From Gonium pectorale (lineage: Eukaryota > Chlorophyta > Chlorophyceae > Chlamydomonadales > Volvocaceae): a stretch of DNA of 64,000 nucleotides. A program made the translations under genes and the position numbers. Under the pieces are notes generated by a model. That model did not search any database, was not told the origin of the DNA, and was given only the letters and a program-made list of their open reading frames with translations. The stretch is taken from contig LSYV01000004.1 of the NCBI GenBank assembly GCA_001584585.1, positions 1,460,491 to 1,524,490 on the forward strand, written 5' to 3'. How positions within the stretch are numbered: the first letter of the stretch is position 1; each line of letters opens with the position of its first letter. Positions 47,701-58,600 of the stretch are shown here, in pieces.

Positions 47701-48952
47701 CGTGTGCCCGGACCACGCCCTTTGCAAGTCCGGGTCGAGCTGGCAGCCGTCCGACCCGTCCATGGTCCGACCGCCCGACCACGCGCCCGCCAGCCCCTCC
47801 CTGTCTCCGCGGTGCACTGACTTCCACTTTCTGGATGCGTCCTCAGCGTATGTTGCCGCCACCGGACGACCATCCCGCGCTGATTACTCCCGTAGTACGC
47901 GCATCGCGCGCCCGGCCCTATCCCGGTTCTTTGCCCGGGCTGCAGTTGGGCGATCCCGCCTTGCCGCCCGCCCGCATTCCGGCCTTCCCGCCCAGGCTCC
48001 TGAGGACACCCAACACCAGTGGCGAGTACGACATGTACGACGACACCAGCGAGGAGCCTGCCGCCGACGGCGCCGACCCGCAGGCGCTGCTGCGGCGTAC
48101 GGCACACGGACGCCGCGGCGGCGGCTCCACTCCGCCATCGCGGGGCCGCGCGGCGAGCCCTTTGCGCCGCCGCCGCGCCCCTCCGGCGTCAGCGACGCGT
48201 ACTACGCACAGCTAATACGGCAGCAGCGCCGCTGGCTCAACGGCCCGGCGCAGCCGCCGCGGCCGCTCTCGGCGGCGCCCGCCATACCGCCGGTCTCGGA
48301 GCTCTACCCTCGGCCGCGCTCCTCGGTGCCGCTGCCGGAGGGCACGGCGGCGCCGGTGCCGTCGCGCCTGGCGGCGGAGGCGGCGGCCGCCGCAGCTGCC
48401 GCGGCGGCCGCGGCGCAGCCCAGCCCAGCGCTGCGCACCGTCATCCACGGCCGCAACACCGGGCCGCCGGCGCACCGCAAGCTTTCGACCACCTTCGCGC
48501 CGTCGGCCTCCTCCCGCCCACCCTCAGCCACGGGCTCCAACCAGCCGGCCACGCCGACCTCGGCGGTGCCGCCCGCGGTGCCAGTGCGCTGGGTGATGGC
48601 CAGGATTGCGGGCACTCCCGCGCCGCCGCCGCCAGAGCCGCCGCCCTTGAAGCACGCGCCGCCGCCCATCGCGGGCGGTCGCAGCCGCCGCGGCGGCGAG
48701 CTGCTAGGGACCAACCCCTCTACGGGCACCGTTGCGGAGCCCCGGGTGCCGCGCGGGCCCAGCCGGAAGAAGAACGTGGTGGTGTTTGGGGAGACGGTGC
48801 CCCCAGAGGCGTCTGCCGGGCCCGACTCGGAGCAGTACTTGCCTCGCAAGTTTGCGCTCCACGAGGGAATCGCCGGCACCATGCTGAACGCATACATCGC
48901 GCCGGCTGCGCCCGCTTTGCCCCTCACGACGAGTGGCAGCGGCGCAAAGTGA
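44735..48952 (+). CDS. Large low-complexity protein of unknown function, probable frame break near the 3' end
   Basis: The N-terminal exons 44735-44883, 45015-45399, 45812-46156, 46529-46651 and 47017-47405 join in phase, starting MPPLPLQFIPQELEAPAELE. Recognisable folded pieces are RARENARRIKEHYEGTFGVP, SYLLAHDKLAILSSLEQLP, DAVDLTRFVARGYTVTVDWE, a charged helix (LALKEQRRAEMAAAEVAAER) and YLDWHPECIGGLGV. The rest is Ala/Gly/Pro/Ser-rich. The 3' part is one open stretch from about 47830 to 48952, but coding character moves from one frame (TPNTSGEYDMYDDTSEEPAA, around 48010-48100) to another (SDAYYAQLIRQQRRWLNG onward, ending KKNVVVFGETVPP and NAYIAPAAPALPLTTSGSGAK) with no convincing intron between. 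The exon(s) linking 47405 to about 47830 are unresolved. No family was recognised; it could be structural or cilium-associated, but nothing proves that. Confidence 0.55.
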
Positions 48953-50817
48953 TGGGGGGGCGAGGGGTGCAAGAAGCGGGGAGCGGGCGGGGATGGGGTG
49001 CCATAACACGTCTGGGCTCCCCGGGGGGGGGAGGGGCTGCGCCGTCAGCGTGGTATGGACCGGCCTAAGCGAGCTTGATGTGTAGGTGGCTATGCAGGAG
49101 GCCAACAGTAACTTGCGGGGTCCAGGGGCCGACATGGATAAGAGGCGTTGGGGCGCGTCATTGGCTGTTGGCACTCGAGGCCGAAGCGAACTCGGCGCTG
49201 CGCCGCAGGGCGGGCATCGTGGGGGTTAGGCTGCTGATGCGAACCCTGACGAACCCTGTGCGTATTTACGGTACCCCAGAGGTTTGAGCTGAGTACGCGT
49301 CGCCGCCCAGCTCGACCAGGTGTCTCAGCTCGACCAATGAAGGCTGAGCACGTGGGCAGCGCTTGTCGGCCGGGCATGCGGGGATAGTAGGTCGGGCGGG
49401 CGGTGCCTTGAGAAGAGCACTGTGTGAAGGCTGCAGATCGTGCGTCATGCAGGCAGAGCTGATGCGGACAGTAGGTAGCAAAAAAGGAAACGGAAACAGG
49501 GAAGGGGAGGGCAGTAGCAGCGGGGAGGGTGTTGAGGGCGGAGAGCGCGTGCGCCCATCGGCGCCAGGTGCACTTTGTTTGTGCAGAGACTGCAGACTTG
49601 ACGTTGTGTTGGATGGACAGTTGATTCGGTGGCAGGCGTTCCAAGTACCATACCGGCAGTCCGACGTGAGCGGTGCGTTGTACATTTGTTTGTATGCGTG
49701 CTGCTGAGTTAGCGCTTAGTGATAGTATCATGTTCTGCCAGCAGGTACGTTAGGTGCCAAGGCGCATGAAGCGGAGGCCACTGCGGAGCGAGGCGCCGGC
49801 GGATCGTGGCCTTTGCTGCGTACGGTATGCACGAAAAGTTACAGCAGTTGATCAATATGTTGACCTGTTTGGCCAATGGACTCCCGTTATCAGGTCCTTA
49901 AAACATGTAGCTTCAAAATACGCTCCGCTCCGCTCCACGGAGTGGAATGTACGCATTGATTGACCTGTTAGCCCGCTGCCAATCGAAAGGGCAGGACGTT
50001 GCCCTTCCTGGCGGCAGCCTCCTGGATCCTGACACACCTGGCATGTAGGCCGCACCCGGGTGCTAGCTCTGCAGCAGCAGTGGCCCGCTGCTGCACCCCG
50101 GAGCACGCGCACCTCGCGTCAGCCGGCAAGTTCTCGGCCCAGGGCTTCACATCTGCCGTCATCCAGCTGCCGTATCACGTCAAACTCCACCCTCACACCC
50201 CTGGCAACCGCTTCCCCCCCCCCCAAACTTGCAAACATTCACTCTCAGGCATTTCACGTCCGGAAAGATTCACCGCCCAGCGCGCGGTTCCAGGCTCACC
50301 GCCACAGGCGAGCTGTGGCACTCACCTTGTGGGCCACCCGACCAACGTGACCTGCCAGCACACCAAGCCAGTAGTGCAGGCGCTCTCGCTCCGCAGCTGC
50401 CCAGTCACAGTGCACCGCCACGGGCGCTCCGCATGCGCCGACAGAGCAGATGCCGGCGCTGCGTGCAACGGACGGCAGGGGCCTCGCCTGCAGCGCCGGC
50501 AGCTGCCCCAAGGCTTTCCTTTTCCCGTCTGCCACCATCCGCCCAAATATGTACGGTCGAGGTGGCACATGTCAGCGGTCCGGACGGAAAATCACCCTGC
50601 CAACCTCGAGGAGGAACGCCGGCAGCAGGGTCACGGCAACCAACCCGGTCCTTGCACCCATAGTGTGCTGGTTATGCCTTGGTCCGTCGTACCACGCGGT
50701 GCCGTATGCGCCAACAGAACATTTGGTTGCCCGCTTCCTCTCCTGATAACGACCGCTCGCCCTCCTCGTCTCATGGGCTGCGCGCGCGCCGTTGCCCGTC
50801 TGTCAGCAGCCGCTGCT
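48953..50817. other. Intergenic region between convergent genes
   Basis: The plus-strand low-complexity gene ends at 48952 and the minus-strand membrane-protein gene ends at 50818. No convincing exon was found. A minus-strand TGTAA (TTACA on plus) lies near 49840, about 980 bp past the latter gene's stop codon. The region 49680-49960 is AT-richer. Confidence 0.4.
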
Positions 50818-52888
50818 CTACTCCCCCTTGCCCTCCGAGCCCTTCCACATGGCAGCCGCCGCGGTGGTCCCCTCCGCCGTCACGTCCGCAAGGAACTGCG
50901 CCAGCTTGCCGCGCACGCCCCGCAGCGCGCTGACGCACAGGATCAGCACAGCCAGCAGGGCTGCGGGGCGGGGCCGACGGGCGGTGTTATGTGGAGGGCA
51001 GGGAGACGAGCTGGGTGAGGTGAAGGGTATAACATGGAGGCGCGGCGCTGCTGATCGCCGGACGGTGTAGACGTCCGGGTCACAAATACACAGCTCCCAG
51101 CCGGGTCCCTGTTCTTCTCCGCGCGCCCCCGCCACATGCCGCCATGCGTTTCCCGGGTCATGTGCAACGCACCCACCCATCACGCCCCACGGGGCAGAGC
51201 CCCCCCGACATGCCTACCGCATGGGAAGAGCAGGTACAGCCCCCGGTCCAGGTCTACGTCGTTCCGCGTGTCGAAGCTGTAGTGCACCAGCACGTGCTTG
51301 GGCCAGTGGCTCACGTTGCGCATCTCCGCAACCAGCACCGGGTGCCGCTCCTGGTACTCGGCGGGCGCCTCGCGGACCTGCGGGAGCAAAGCGGGTGGGG
51401 GAACGGGCCACAGCGTTGGCGGGGTGGGGTACATACGGATGAGGCCTTGCCCTTAGCACCAGGTAGGCATGCCCCGGCCCTGGAGCCGACGGCCCCTGGC
51501 GGTCCCACCATGCTCGCTGCGAGGCGAGGCCACGCACATACGAGCCGGGCTCCACGCGGGCCATGGCGCCAGCCGGAACCGGCCAAAAGCCGCCTGCCCC
51601 GCCGATCCACGGTCTCGGCGCCCGGTCACGCCCGCTCGCTAGTCAGCTAAGCCCCTGACCGCCACTGTGCCCTGCCTCCCACAGCCGGTCCCAGCGGCGC
51701 CTCCTGTGGCTAGCTCCCGCATGCTGCCTTGCACCAGCGCGGGTCCTGCCGCCGACCAGCTGTGTCGTGCCTTGTTGTGGCTGCGCTCCACCCGCTCTGC
51801 GCAAATGTTCCACCTCAACCGCATCGGTGCACCACAAGAGCCTTGCCCGTCGTTGCCGTGGCTTGCATGGCAAGACCCTGCCGTCCTGGTGGGCCAATAG
51901 CTCCAGCGCATGCCCCACCGCTGCTGCGTCCCTCCCCAACCGACGGGCGGAAGCTCCACTCCCGCCCCACCTCCGCTGAGGCCCCCAGCAGCTCCTCGCC
52001 CGAGCGCCGCAGCGTCACCACCACCAGCGGCACGGCCGGGGCACCCTCGCCCAGTAGCGGCACCCAGGGGGTCAGGTGCCGGTCGCCTGGGGACGGCAAC
52101 AGAGGGGGGGAGGAGGGCGGTTCGGGAAGCGAGGCAGGGTGATCTCCAGAGGGCCGGAGGCATCGCAGCACTTCGCGGTAAGGGCCGGCAGGCCAGCCGG
52201 CAAGGCCAGACAGCGCCTGCCGAGCTGGGGCGCCGCCCCAAGCCGTGGTTGTCCGCAACCAGGCGCATCGTGCATGGCTTCGGCGGCGTGGCCAAGTCAC
52301 CCTCGGAGCCTTTATTATGGAAGCAGAGCCTGCATTATGGAAGCAGGAATAGACCGACAAGCGCGCCGGCACAGCTGTGGGGGTGCAGGCTGCGTATGCC
52401 GTGCTTGCCCTATCAAACACGCCCACGCCGCACGTACCGTCGAACGAGAACTGCAGTTTGTACGTGTCACCCTTCCCGAAGGCCTGTTGCGGCTTGGGAA
52501 TGGGGACGGCCACCTGCGAGGGAACGTGCGGTAGGGTTGCAGATCGGCACGTCCTAACTAGGGTCGGGGGCCCCGAGCCCCCACGTACCAGCCGATCCAT
52601 GCCGAAGCGGGGGCAGTGCTGCCCGAGTAGGTCTTGCCAGTTTGTCCGGGACTGCGAGAAGGGGGGGGGGGCGGGTTGCTTGCAGAGACCCAAACTTGTG
52701 ATGACCATGGGTGGGGTTCTCTGTACCTGATGAAACTGCGCCTTTCGTGACGTGTGGATGTAATCGCCATCCCGAAAGCTAGTCGCCTCTGTTCGAGCTG
52801 CCCACGCGAGGCAAGCGAATAGAAATGTTGCTACGACTCGTCGAAAACAGCTAGCCCCAAGTTGTGCGCTGCTTGCCATGCTTCTCAT
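50818..52888 (-). CDS. Small single-pass membrane protein of the secretory pathway, conserved but uncharacterised
   Basis: Six exons: 52727-52888, 52589-52651, 52438-52513, 51971-52086, 51218-51377 and 50818-50960. All phases agree; the product is 239 residues. Residues 1-32 look like a signal peptide (RRVVATFLFACLAWAARTEA). A lumenal domain follows with FRDGDYIHTSRKAQFHQ, RTNWQDLLGQHCPRFGMDR, VAVPIPKPQQAFGKGDTYKL, HLTPWVPLLG and HWPKHVLVHYSF. A C-terminal helix (LYLLFPCALLAVLILCVSAL) and a short cytosolic tail ending SEGKGE come last. From memory, land plants have uncharacterised proteins with the same DGD-, RCP/HCPxFG- and WPKH-type blocks. Topology is therefore type I, probably in the ER or Golgi. 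An alternative in-frame ATG lies at 52942; 52888 is preferred because it gives a cleaner signal peptide. Function is unknown. Confidence 0.8.
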
Positions 52889-53193
52889 GCTACATGAGCA
52901 CTCTCCCAAAGATCGCACGAGCGAGTTTTGCACTTCGGTCATTCAGCTTTACCAGGTGACTTGTATTCAATCCCGAACACTGTCAGGTTAACATGTCCAT
53001 GTAAGCTACGGGAATGGCGGTCTACTTCTACAAGACTCGGTTTTCATGCGCCGTGTCGTTCACGACCCGTGCGCCGTGCAGGACCCCACCCGCGCCCCGA
53101 CGTGACACTGGTCTGCACGGGGGAGCTCTGCGCCCCCCCCCCGCTCAGCAGCAGCAGGGACAATATCGAATATTTGCCATTCATGTAGTAAAG

Positions 53194-53198
53194 TTACA
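53194..53198 (-). terminator. TGTAA polyadenylation signal of COX2B
   Basis: TTACA on the plus strand, about 345 bp downstream of the COX2B stop codon. It is the first such signal in the intergenic stretch 52889-53541, which otherwise shows no gene. Confidence 0.55.
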
Positions 53199-53541
53199 AG
53201 AGAGGGAGCTGGCTGGCATGCACCCAGCGTCGCCCCTCAAGAGTGGCTGCCAAACCCCTGCATTGGTTGGCGAACACATGCGCCAGCCCCTGACCCACGC
53301 TGCAATGGAGTTCACACCCCACCCTCCACGCCCAAGTACGCAGCGACACTCGTGTCGCAGAACCGAGTCCAGGCACACATAACTACACTAGCATGGAGAG
53401 CATATTGACCGGGAAACCATCTACGCTATGAAAGAATGTAGCACTAGTCATGACAAGCCAGGTTGCCGACACGCCCGGCAACTCCTCCATCTCCGACAGC
53501 GTCAGAGCGACCAGGAAGCCCCTTAGCCACAAAGCGCCAGC

Positions 53542-54157
53542 TTACGAAATCCACTTCTTCACATACCTGAAAGCAAGGGGAAAAGGGGCGACGGGGGTTA
53601 CACAGCGCGCATAGAGAAAAATGTAGACGTGGCGGCAGTCCCAGCCACCCCCAAACTCCCGAAAGCGGGCAAAGATATTAACCATAATGCACTCCTTGAA
53701 CAGTTCGCCCGGCTACTCACTCAGTGAGGAACTGGCGGGGGCTGATTGCCTCGACAACGATGGGCATGAAGGTGTGGTTCGCGCCGCAAAGCTCCGAGCA
53801 CTGGCCGTAGAAGACGCCCTCGCGGTTGATGGAGAGCCAGACCTGGTTCAGGCGGCCCGGCACGGCATCCATCTTCACGCCCAGCGCAGGCACCGCCCAG
53901 CTGTGAATGACGTCCGACGCGGTAACCAGCAGGCGCACGAGCGTGTTGGTGGGCAGCACCAGGCGCTCGTCGACCTCCAGCACGCGCAGCTGGCCAGGCT
54001 GCACCTCCGTGAGCATATAGCTGTCGAAGTTGTAGCTAATCAGCTGCGGGGCCGGCACCTTGGCCACAAGAGCGCTTTTGATGCGCTCCTTCAGCTCCGC
54101 GCGAAAGGACGGGTTCTGCTTCAGCTGCTGCTTGAGCGCATCCTTTGCGTCCGTCAT
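53542..54157 (-). CDS. COX2B: Cytochrome c oxidase subunit IIb (nuclear-encoded C-terminal half of COX2, CuA domain)
   Basis: Two exons, 53721-54157 and 53542-53566; the product is 153 residues. The tiny second exon encodes only the last codons (EYVKKWIS), the normal COX2 C-terminus; without it the frame would stop early. The CuA ligands are all present: H85 (IHSWAVP), C120, E122, C124 (GQCSELCG), H128 and M131 (NHTFMP). The two N-terminal transmembrane helices of ordinary COX2 are absent; instead there is a hydrophilic, Lys/Gln-rich extension ([18 protein letters not shown]). In chlorophycean algae mitochondrial cox2 was split and moved to the nucleus as COX2A (membrane part) and COX2B (CuA domain), and both halves assemble in complex IV in the inner membrane. 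COX2B accepts electrons from cytochrome c. COX2A is not in this window. Very strong call. Confidence 0.97.
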
Positions 54158-55633
54158 CTCTGCGGTCGGTTCCGGGACTAAGGGGCAGGTACACTACCAA
54201 GTCGTCACCAGTGCGGGGCTTGTGCACGAGGGCAGTTCGCGTTCCCCGTCCTCCGAGCTCGTTGACATAAGTTGCGGTACGCGGGTACTCGTAGTACTCG
54301 AGCCAGGGCTCGTGCCTATTACATTATTTCCTGTCCTTATGACCACAAGGGACACGCCTGCATTGCGATAGGGGCCCAGGACGGTTTCCCGTCTCGGGGG
54401 ACAACGGTAAACGCAACCGCTCTCCGTGTCGCTAACTCGCTGGTCGTGCCTATCAATCGGTATCACAGCCAGGGCCTCCGTGCAGCGCAAATGTGAGTGC
54501 CTTTGCCTCGGCATGCGTGCCCCTCCCCCGCCTTCCCCATCGTATGCCCCTGGGCTGGTACCGAACTGGGACCTAATTGTGGGGGCGCCATGCAGCCCCT
54601 TCAAACCCTGGTTGCAGGGCTGCCGGGAAGGGATATGGCACTGGGACCTAACCCCCAGCGCCTTTTGCTAATCACGGCATGGACTCCACGCTGCAAGCCA
54701 CCCATCCACGTTGGCCGTGGGGCAGTGCGCGAGGAACGAACCGAGCTTCTGTGTTGCCTTCCCGCACCCCGGGAAGAAAGCTACCACTACCTGGCCCTCC
54801 GCAATCCAGGTCACGCTCTCCCCCCTCACCCCGCCCACGGCTCCACGCCCGCCCACGGCCCCATGGCACGGCATTTCCGTGTGCGCGCCGTCCGTGTATT
54901 TTCTTGGCTGCCGTGTTGCGCTGCAGTTGGGGCAGGGGTTCGACGGGAGGGCTACCTGTCCCTCCCGAGGTCTGCGCCCTTTCTCGCCTCTCCTTCTGTA
55001 ACCTTCCCACACAAAAAAAACCGCGGGGCCTCTCCCGCGCTTGTCCAGTTATCCGCCCATGCGCCCACCCTGCATGCTGCGGGTCTGCCCCTGGAGGACG
55101 GGGGGGGGGGGCGGCTTCACGCCACGCCGGCCGCCCAAGGCTGCTGCACTCTGAGCGGCATGCCACCGGTCATTGCACGCGGAAGCAGACGTCAGAGCTG
55201 CGGGGTGCCTTTACACGGCCTGACTGCCAGACGGCGCAAGTCGCCCGGGGTAGCGCGCGGGGTAGCAACCCCACCACCACCACCGCGGCACATGCCCGCT
55301 TCAACGCAAAGTCAAAGCTTCCACGGGACGGCCCTACATAGTGCCGTACAAGTACGAGCAGCACCATGACACAACGGCCCGGCCACACAATTTCCCTCCA
55401 CGGAAACCACCACCTTGGCGGCGGCCCCTCCCCGAGTGACTCGCTCATGGGCGTCCTCCCGACCGGCTGTCCCGAACGCCCCTCGCCCGCACGCGGCCCT
55501 CCCAGCACCCCTGATGCCCCTCGATCGCCCAGCCCCGCCCCTGCCCTCGCTGCGCCGCGCCCCTGGCCACTCGCCCTGACCTCGCTGCGTCGGCTCCTCC
55601 CGCCGCTGCCTCCACCACCGCCACCACCGCTGC
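54158..55633. other. Intergenic region upstream of COX2B
   Basis: It contains the COX2B promoter and 5' UTR and the 3' UTR of NUP50. Long open frames on both strands (about 290 codons on plus, 165 on minus) have no domain, no supporting splice chain and the skewed composition of GC-rich shadow frames, so no gene is called. Confidence 0.45.
55211..55215 (-). terminator. TGTAA polyadenylation signal of NUP50
   Basis: TTACA on the plus strand, about 420 bp past the NUP50 stop codon at 55634. Confidence 0.5.
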
Positions 55634-58600
55634 TCACTCCGGCATCTCGTCCTGCAGCTTCTTGATCACCTCCTCGAAGGCGCGGTTCTTGCCCAGTCCC
55701 AGCTGGAACATGGCGGGTCCGAGCTGTGGAGCGACGGTAGAGGGGGACGGGGGGCGGAGGGCGGGATGGGTGCACATACGGGAGGGCGGTAAGCGGTGGG
55801 CGGTGGATCGCATGCGCATGGTGGCGCAACTCGTACCAGCATTGCGCCCGCCCCACATCCCGTGCAACACGGTCACCCGTGCGGCACGGCCCCATGAGTT
55901 CCGCCCTAATCCACGTGATCCTTGATGCGGGCCACGGCCACTGTCCTCCCCCCCTCCTGCCTGCCGCCTCTCACCGTGGGCGCCGAAGAGCCGTCCGGGC
56001 TCCAGGCTGTCGAGAAGGACACGGTCTTGCGGGCGTCGTTGACGATAAGCTTCATGGTCTTGTTGAAGTAGGCCTGGAACAGGCAGCGACCCTGCGGGCG
56101 GCGATGGGGTTTGAAGATTGGAAGGCGCCCGACTGATCAACGCCCGCCCCTCCCCTCCTCCCCTCCGACCCACGGGTCCCACCGTGTCCGTGAAGAGCGC
56201 GATGTAGGGCTTTGCCCCCGGCGTCTTGGCGCGCCGCACCGACAGCATGCCCATTCCCTTGCTCTCAAAGGACGTGCCCGCGTCAGTCTTGACGGGCACC
56301 AGCAGCCGCGCCTTGGACGTGAACATGAACTCCAGCGCGCTCTCGTCAACCTTGCGGGGACAGCGGGTTGGAAGGGGTGGGGGCGGGGGTAGCGGACAGG
56401 TGGGTGTCGGTGGGCCGGGAGGCGTCCTCAGTACAGGAGCGGCAGGCGCATGTCGTCCCGATCCGTCGAAGGATGGCGTGTAGGGGTAGGGGCACCAGGT
56501 GGATGAGGGAGGTCAGGGTGAGGGGTGAGGCCGAGCACCCGACGCAGGTGGGCCGCAGAGAGGCGCGCGTGCGAGGCGGGCGAGGGCCGTGGCCGCACGT
56601 GTGCGGTTTACGGCACGTGGCGATTACGGCATTCAGACCGCCCGTGTGAGGGAGGCGCGGCAGGGAGGTGGGTAAGCACATGAGTGGTGGTGGGGGCCAC
56701 GTCGGTAGCTTGCCCAGCTGTCGTCCTTGTGTTGGGTGTATATGTTGAAAAGGAAACGCATACGACGAGCGTAAGCGCGAAAGTGATGGCGTTGTTGTAG
56801 GCCAGAGGCAGTCGAAGGGGGTGATGTCCCTGCATGTTAGTTCGGCTGCGACCACCACCGTAGCCCCCGATGCGGCCCAGAATTCTCACTGGGGTGACCC
56901 TATGCACTGCCGTGCTGGGATGCGCCTAGTCTACTCTACGTGCATCGCATGCGGGCTGGTGCATGTCTCCCGGCTCCTGGCCCACCCAGCCCCCCGACCC
57001 GCGGACTACCGTTGTCTCACCTACAAGCCCCGAGAAAGCGATGTATGTGTGTGTATGTGTGTGTCAGGAAAGCAACAAACCCTAGGTTCGGGCGAAGGGC
57101 TGCTTCATACGGCCGCTATCACACCCCGCGGCCCCTCCGCCCCACACCCCATTCCGTACGGCCGTACCCCGGCCCCCCTGCCGCACCACGAGGCTGGGCT
57201 CCTTGGCGCACTCGTCCTGCTCGGCCTCCGCCTCACCGTCGTCGTCGTCGCCGTTGCCTGAAGAGGGAGGGGGGAGGAGGGAAGGGGCGCGACCCGACGG
57301 CGGTGGGCTCGGGTGCATATGCGCACCCTCGTGGGCAGGGGCAGCTGGAGCGCAACAGCTGCCCAATTCTGCCAGAGCGCCGACGCTCCTTCCGGCTCGC
57401 TTCGAGCGCCCAAACCCTCGGCCCCATGCAGTACCCCACACTCCCACGAGATCATTGCCATCGCGGTCATTTCCCTGCATGTCATTTCCCATGTGGCCCC
57501 GCCGCAGCTGGTTGCCCCCGTGTGCCGTGTTTCGCTCGCTCGCAGGGAGGCGGCTTCGCATCCAACGAAATCACTTTCACAAACCCACTTCACGCAGCTT
57601 GGCTCGAGACGCCACGACTCGCCCCTCCGACCGGGTCGCCCTCGGTCCCACAGCTTGTCGCAGCCCGCAGCTGCAAGTTCGCACAGCGCACCGGCCGCAC
57701 GCCCCCACGGCCACACGCCCTCAGGCCGCAGCGTCCGGGCCGCAGCGTCCCAGCCGCAGCGCACTCACCGTCGCCACCCGCTGCCGCCCCGGAGGCGGGC
57801 GCCGCGCCGAACGAGAATCCTCCCGGCGCCGCGGACCCAAACGCCGGCGCCGATGAGCCAAAGGAGAAGCCCGCGCTTGAGCCGCCGGCTGTGGAACCTG
57901 TGGCACCGAAGAACCCAAAGGCGGGCGCGGGCGCGGGTGCGCTGGCAGCGGTCCCGTCCTTTCCATCGGCCTTATCGCCGCCCGCTGCGGCTGAGGTCGC
58001 CGGGGCTGCGCCGAAGCTGAACGAGGGCGCGCTGCCAGAGGTAGTGGCTCCGAAGATGGATCCCGCCACGGCGGCGGCCGAGGAGGCAGAGGCAGAGGCG
58101 GCAGACGCTGCTGGTGCTGCGCCGAACGTGAACGCTGGCGCTGGCGCTGCCGCCGTGCTATCTTTCCCAGCCGCCGGTGCCGCCGCCGGGGCGGCGCCAA
58201 AGGTGAAGGCTCGGGGCGCCGCCGCCGCCGCCGCCGGCTCGGAGCCGGCGGCAGCGGCAGCGGAGGACGAGGGCGCGCCGAACGCGAAGACGGGCTTGGC
58301 GCCGCCAGCCTTATCACCGCCAGCGGCCGCCGCCGCGTCCTTACCGCCCTCTGCTCCGTCCTTCCCCGCGTCCGCGGCGACCGGCTTGGGCTCTGCCGGC
58401 TTTGCCGCCGGCGCTGCCGCCGCTGCGCCAAAGGAGAAGCCGGTGGTCACGGGCGCACTCGCGCCGGCACCAGCGGAGGGCGCTGCGCCGAACCTTAGGA
58501 CGGGGGCCGCCGAGGCGGCCGCCGCTGGGCCGGAAGCCGAGGCGGGCCCCGGCGCCGCGGAAGCCGGGAGCGCCATGAAGCCGGTCGCTGCCGCGTACAC

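Noticed and set aside
53717..54157. COX2B as a single-exon gene ending at the TGA at 53717
   Set aside because: That protein would stop at FLTE and lack the usual COX2 C-terminus; splicing at GTGAGT (53720) to 53566 adds EYVKKWIS in phase.
54497..55369. 290-codon plus-strand frame between COX2B and NUP50
   Set aside because: No domain, no splice support, and an Arg/Pro/Ala-rich composition typical of chance frames in GC-rich DNA; an overlapping minus-strand frame is equally open.
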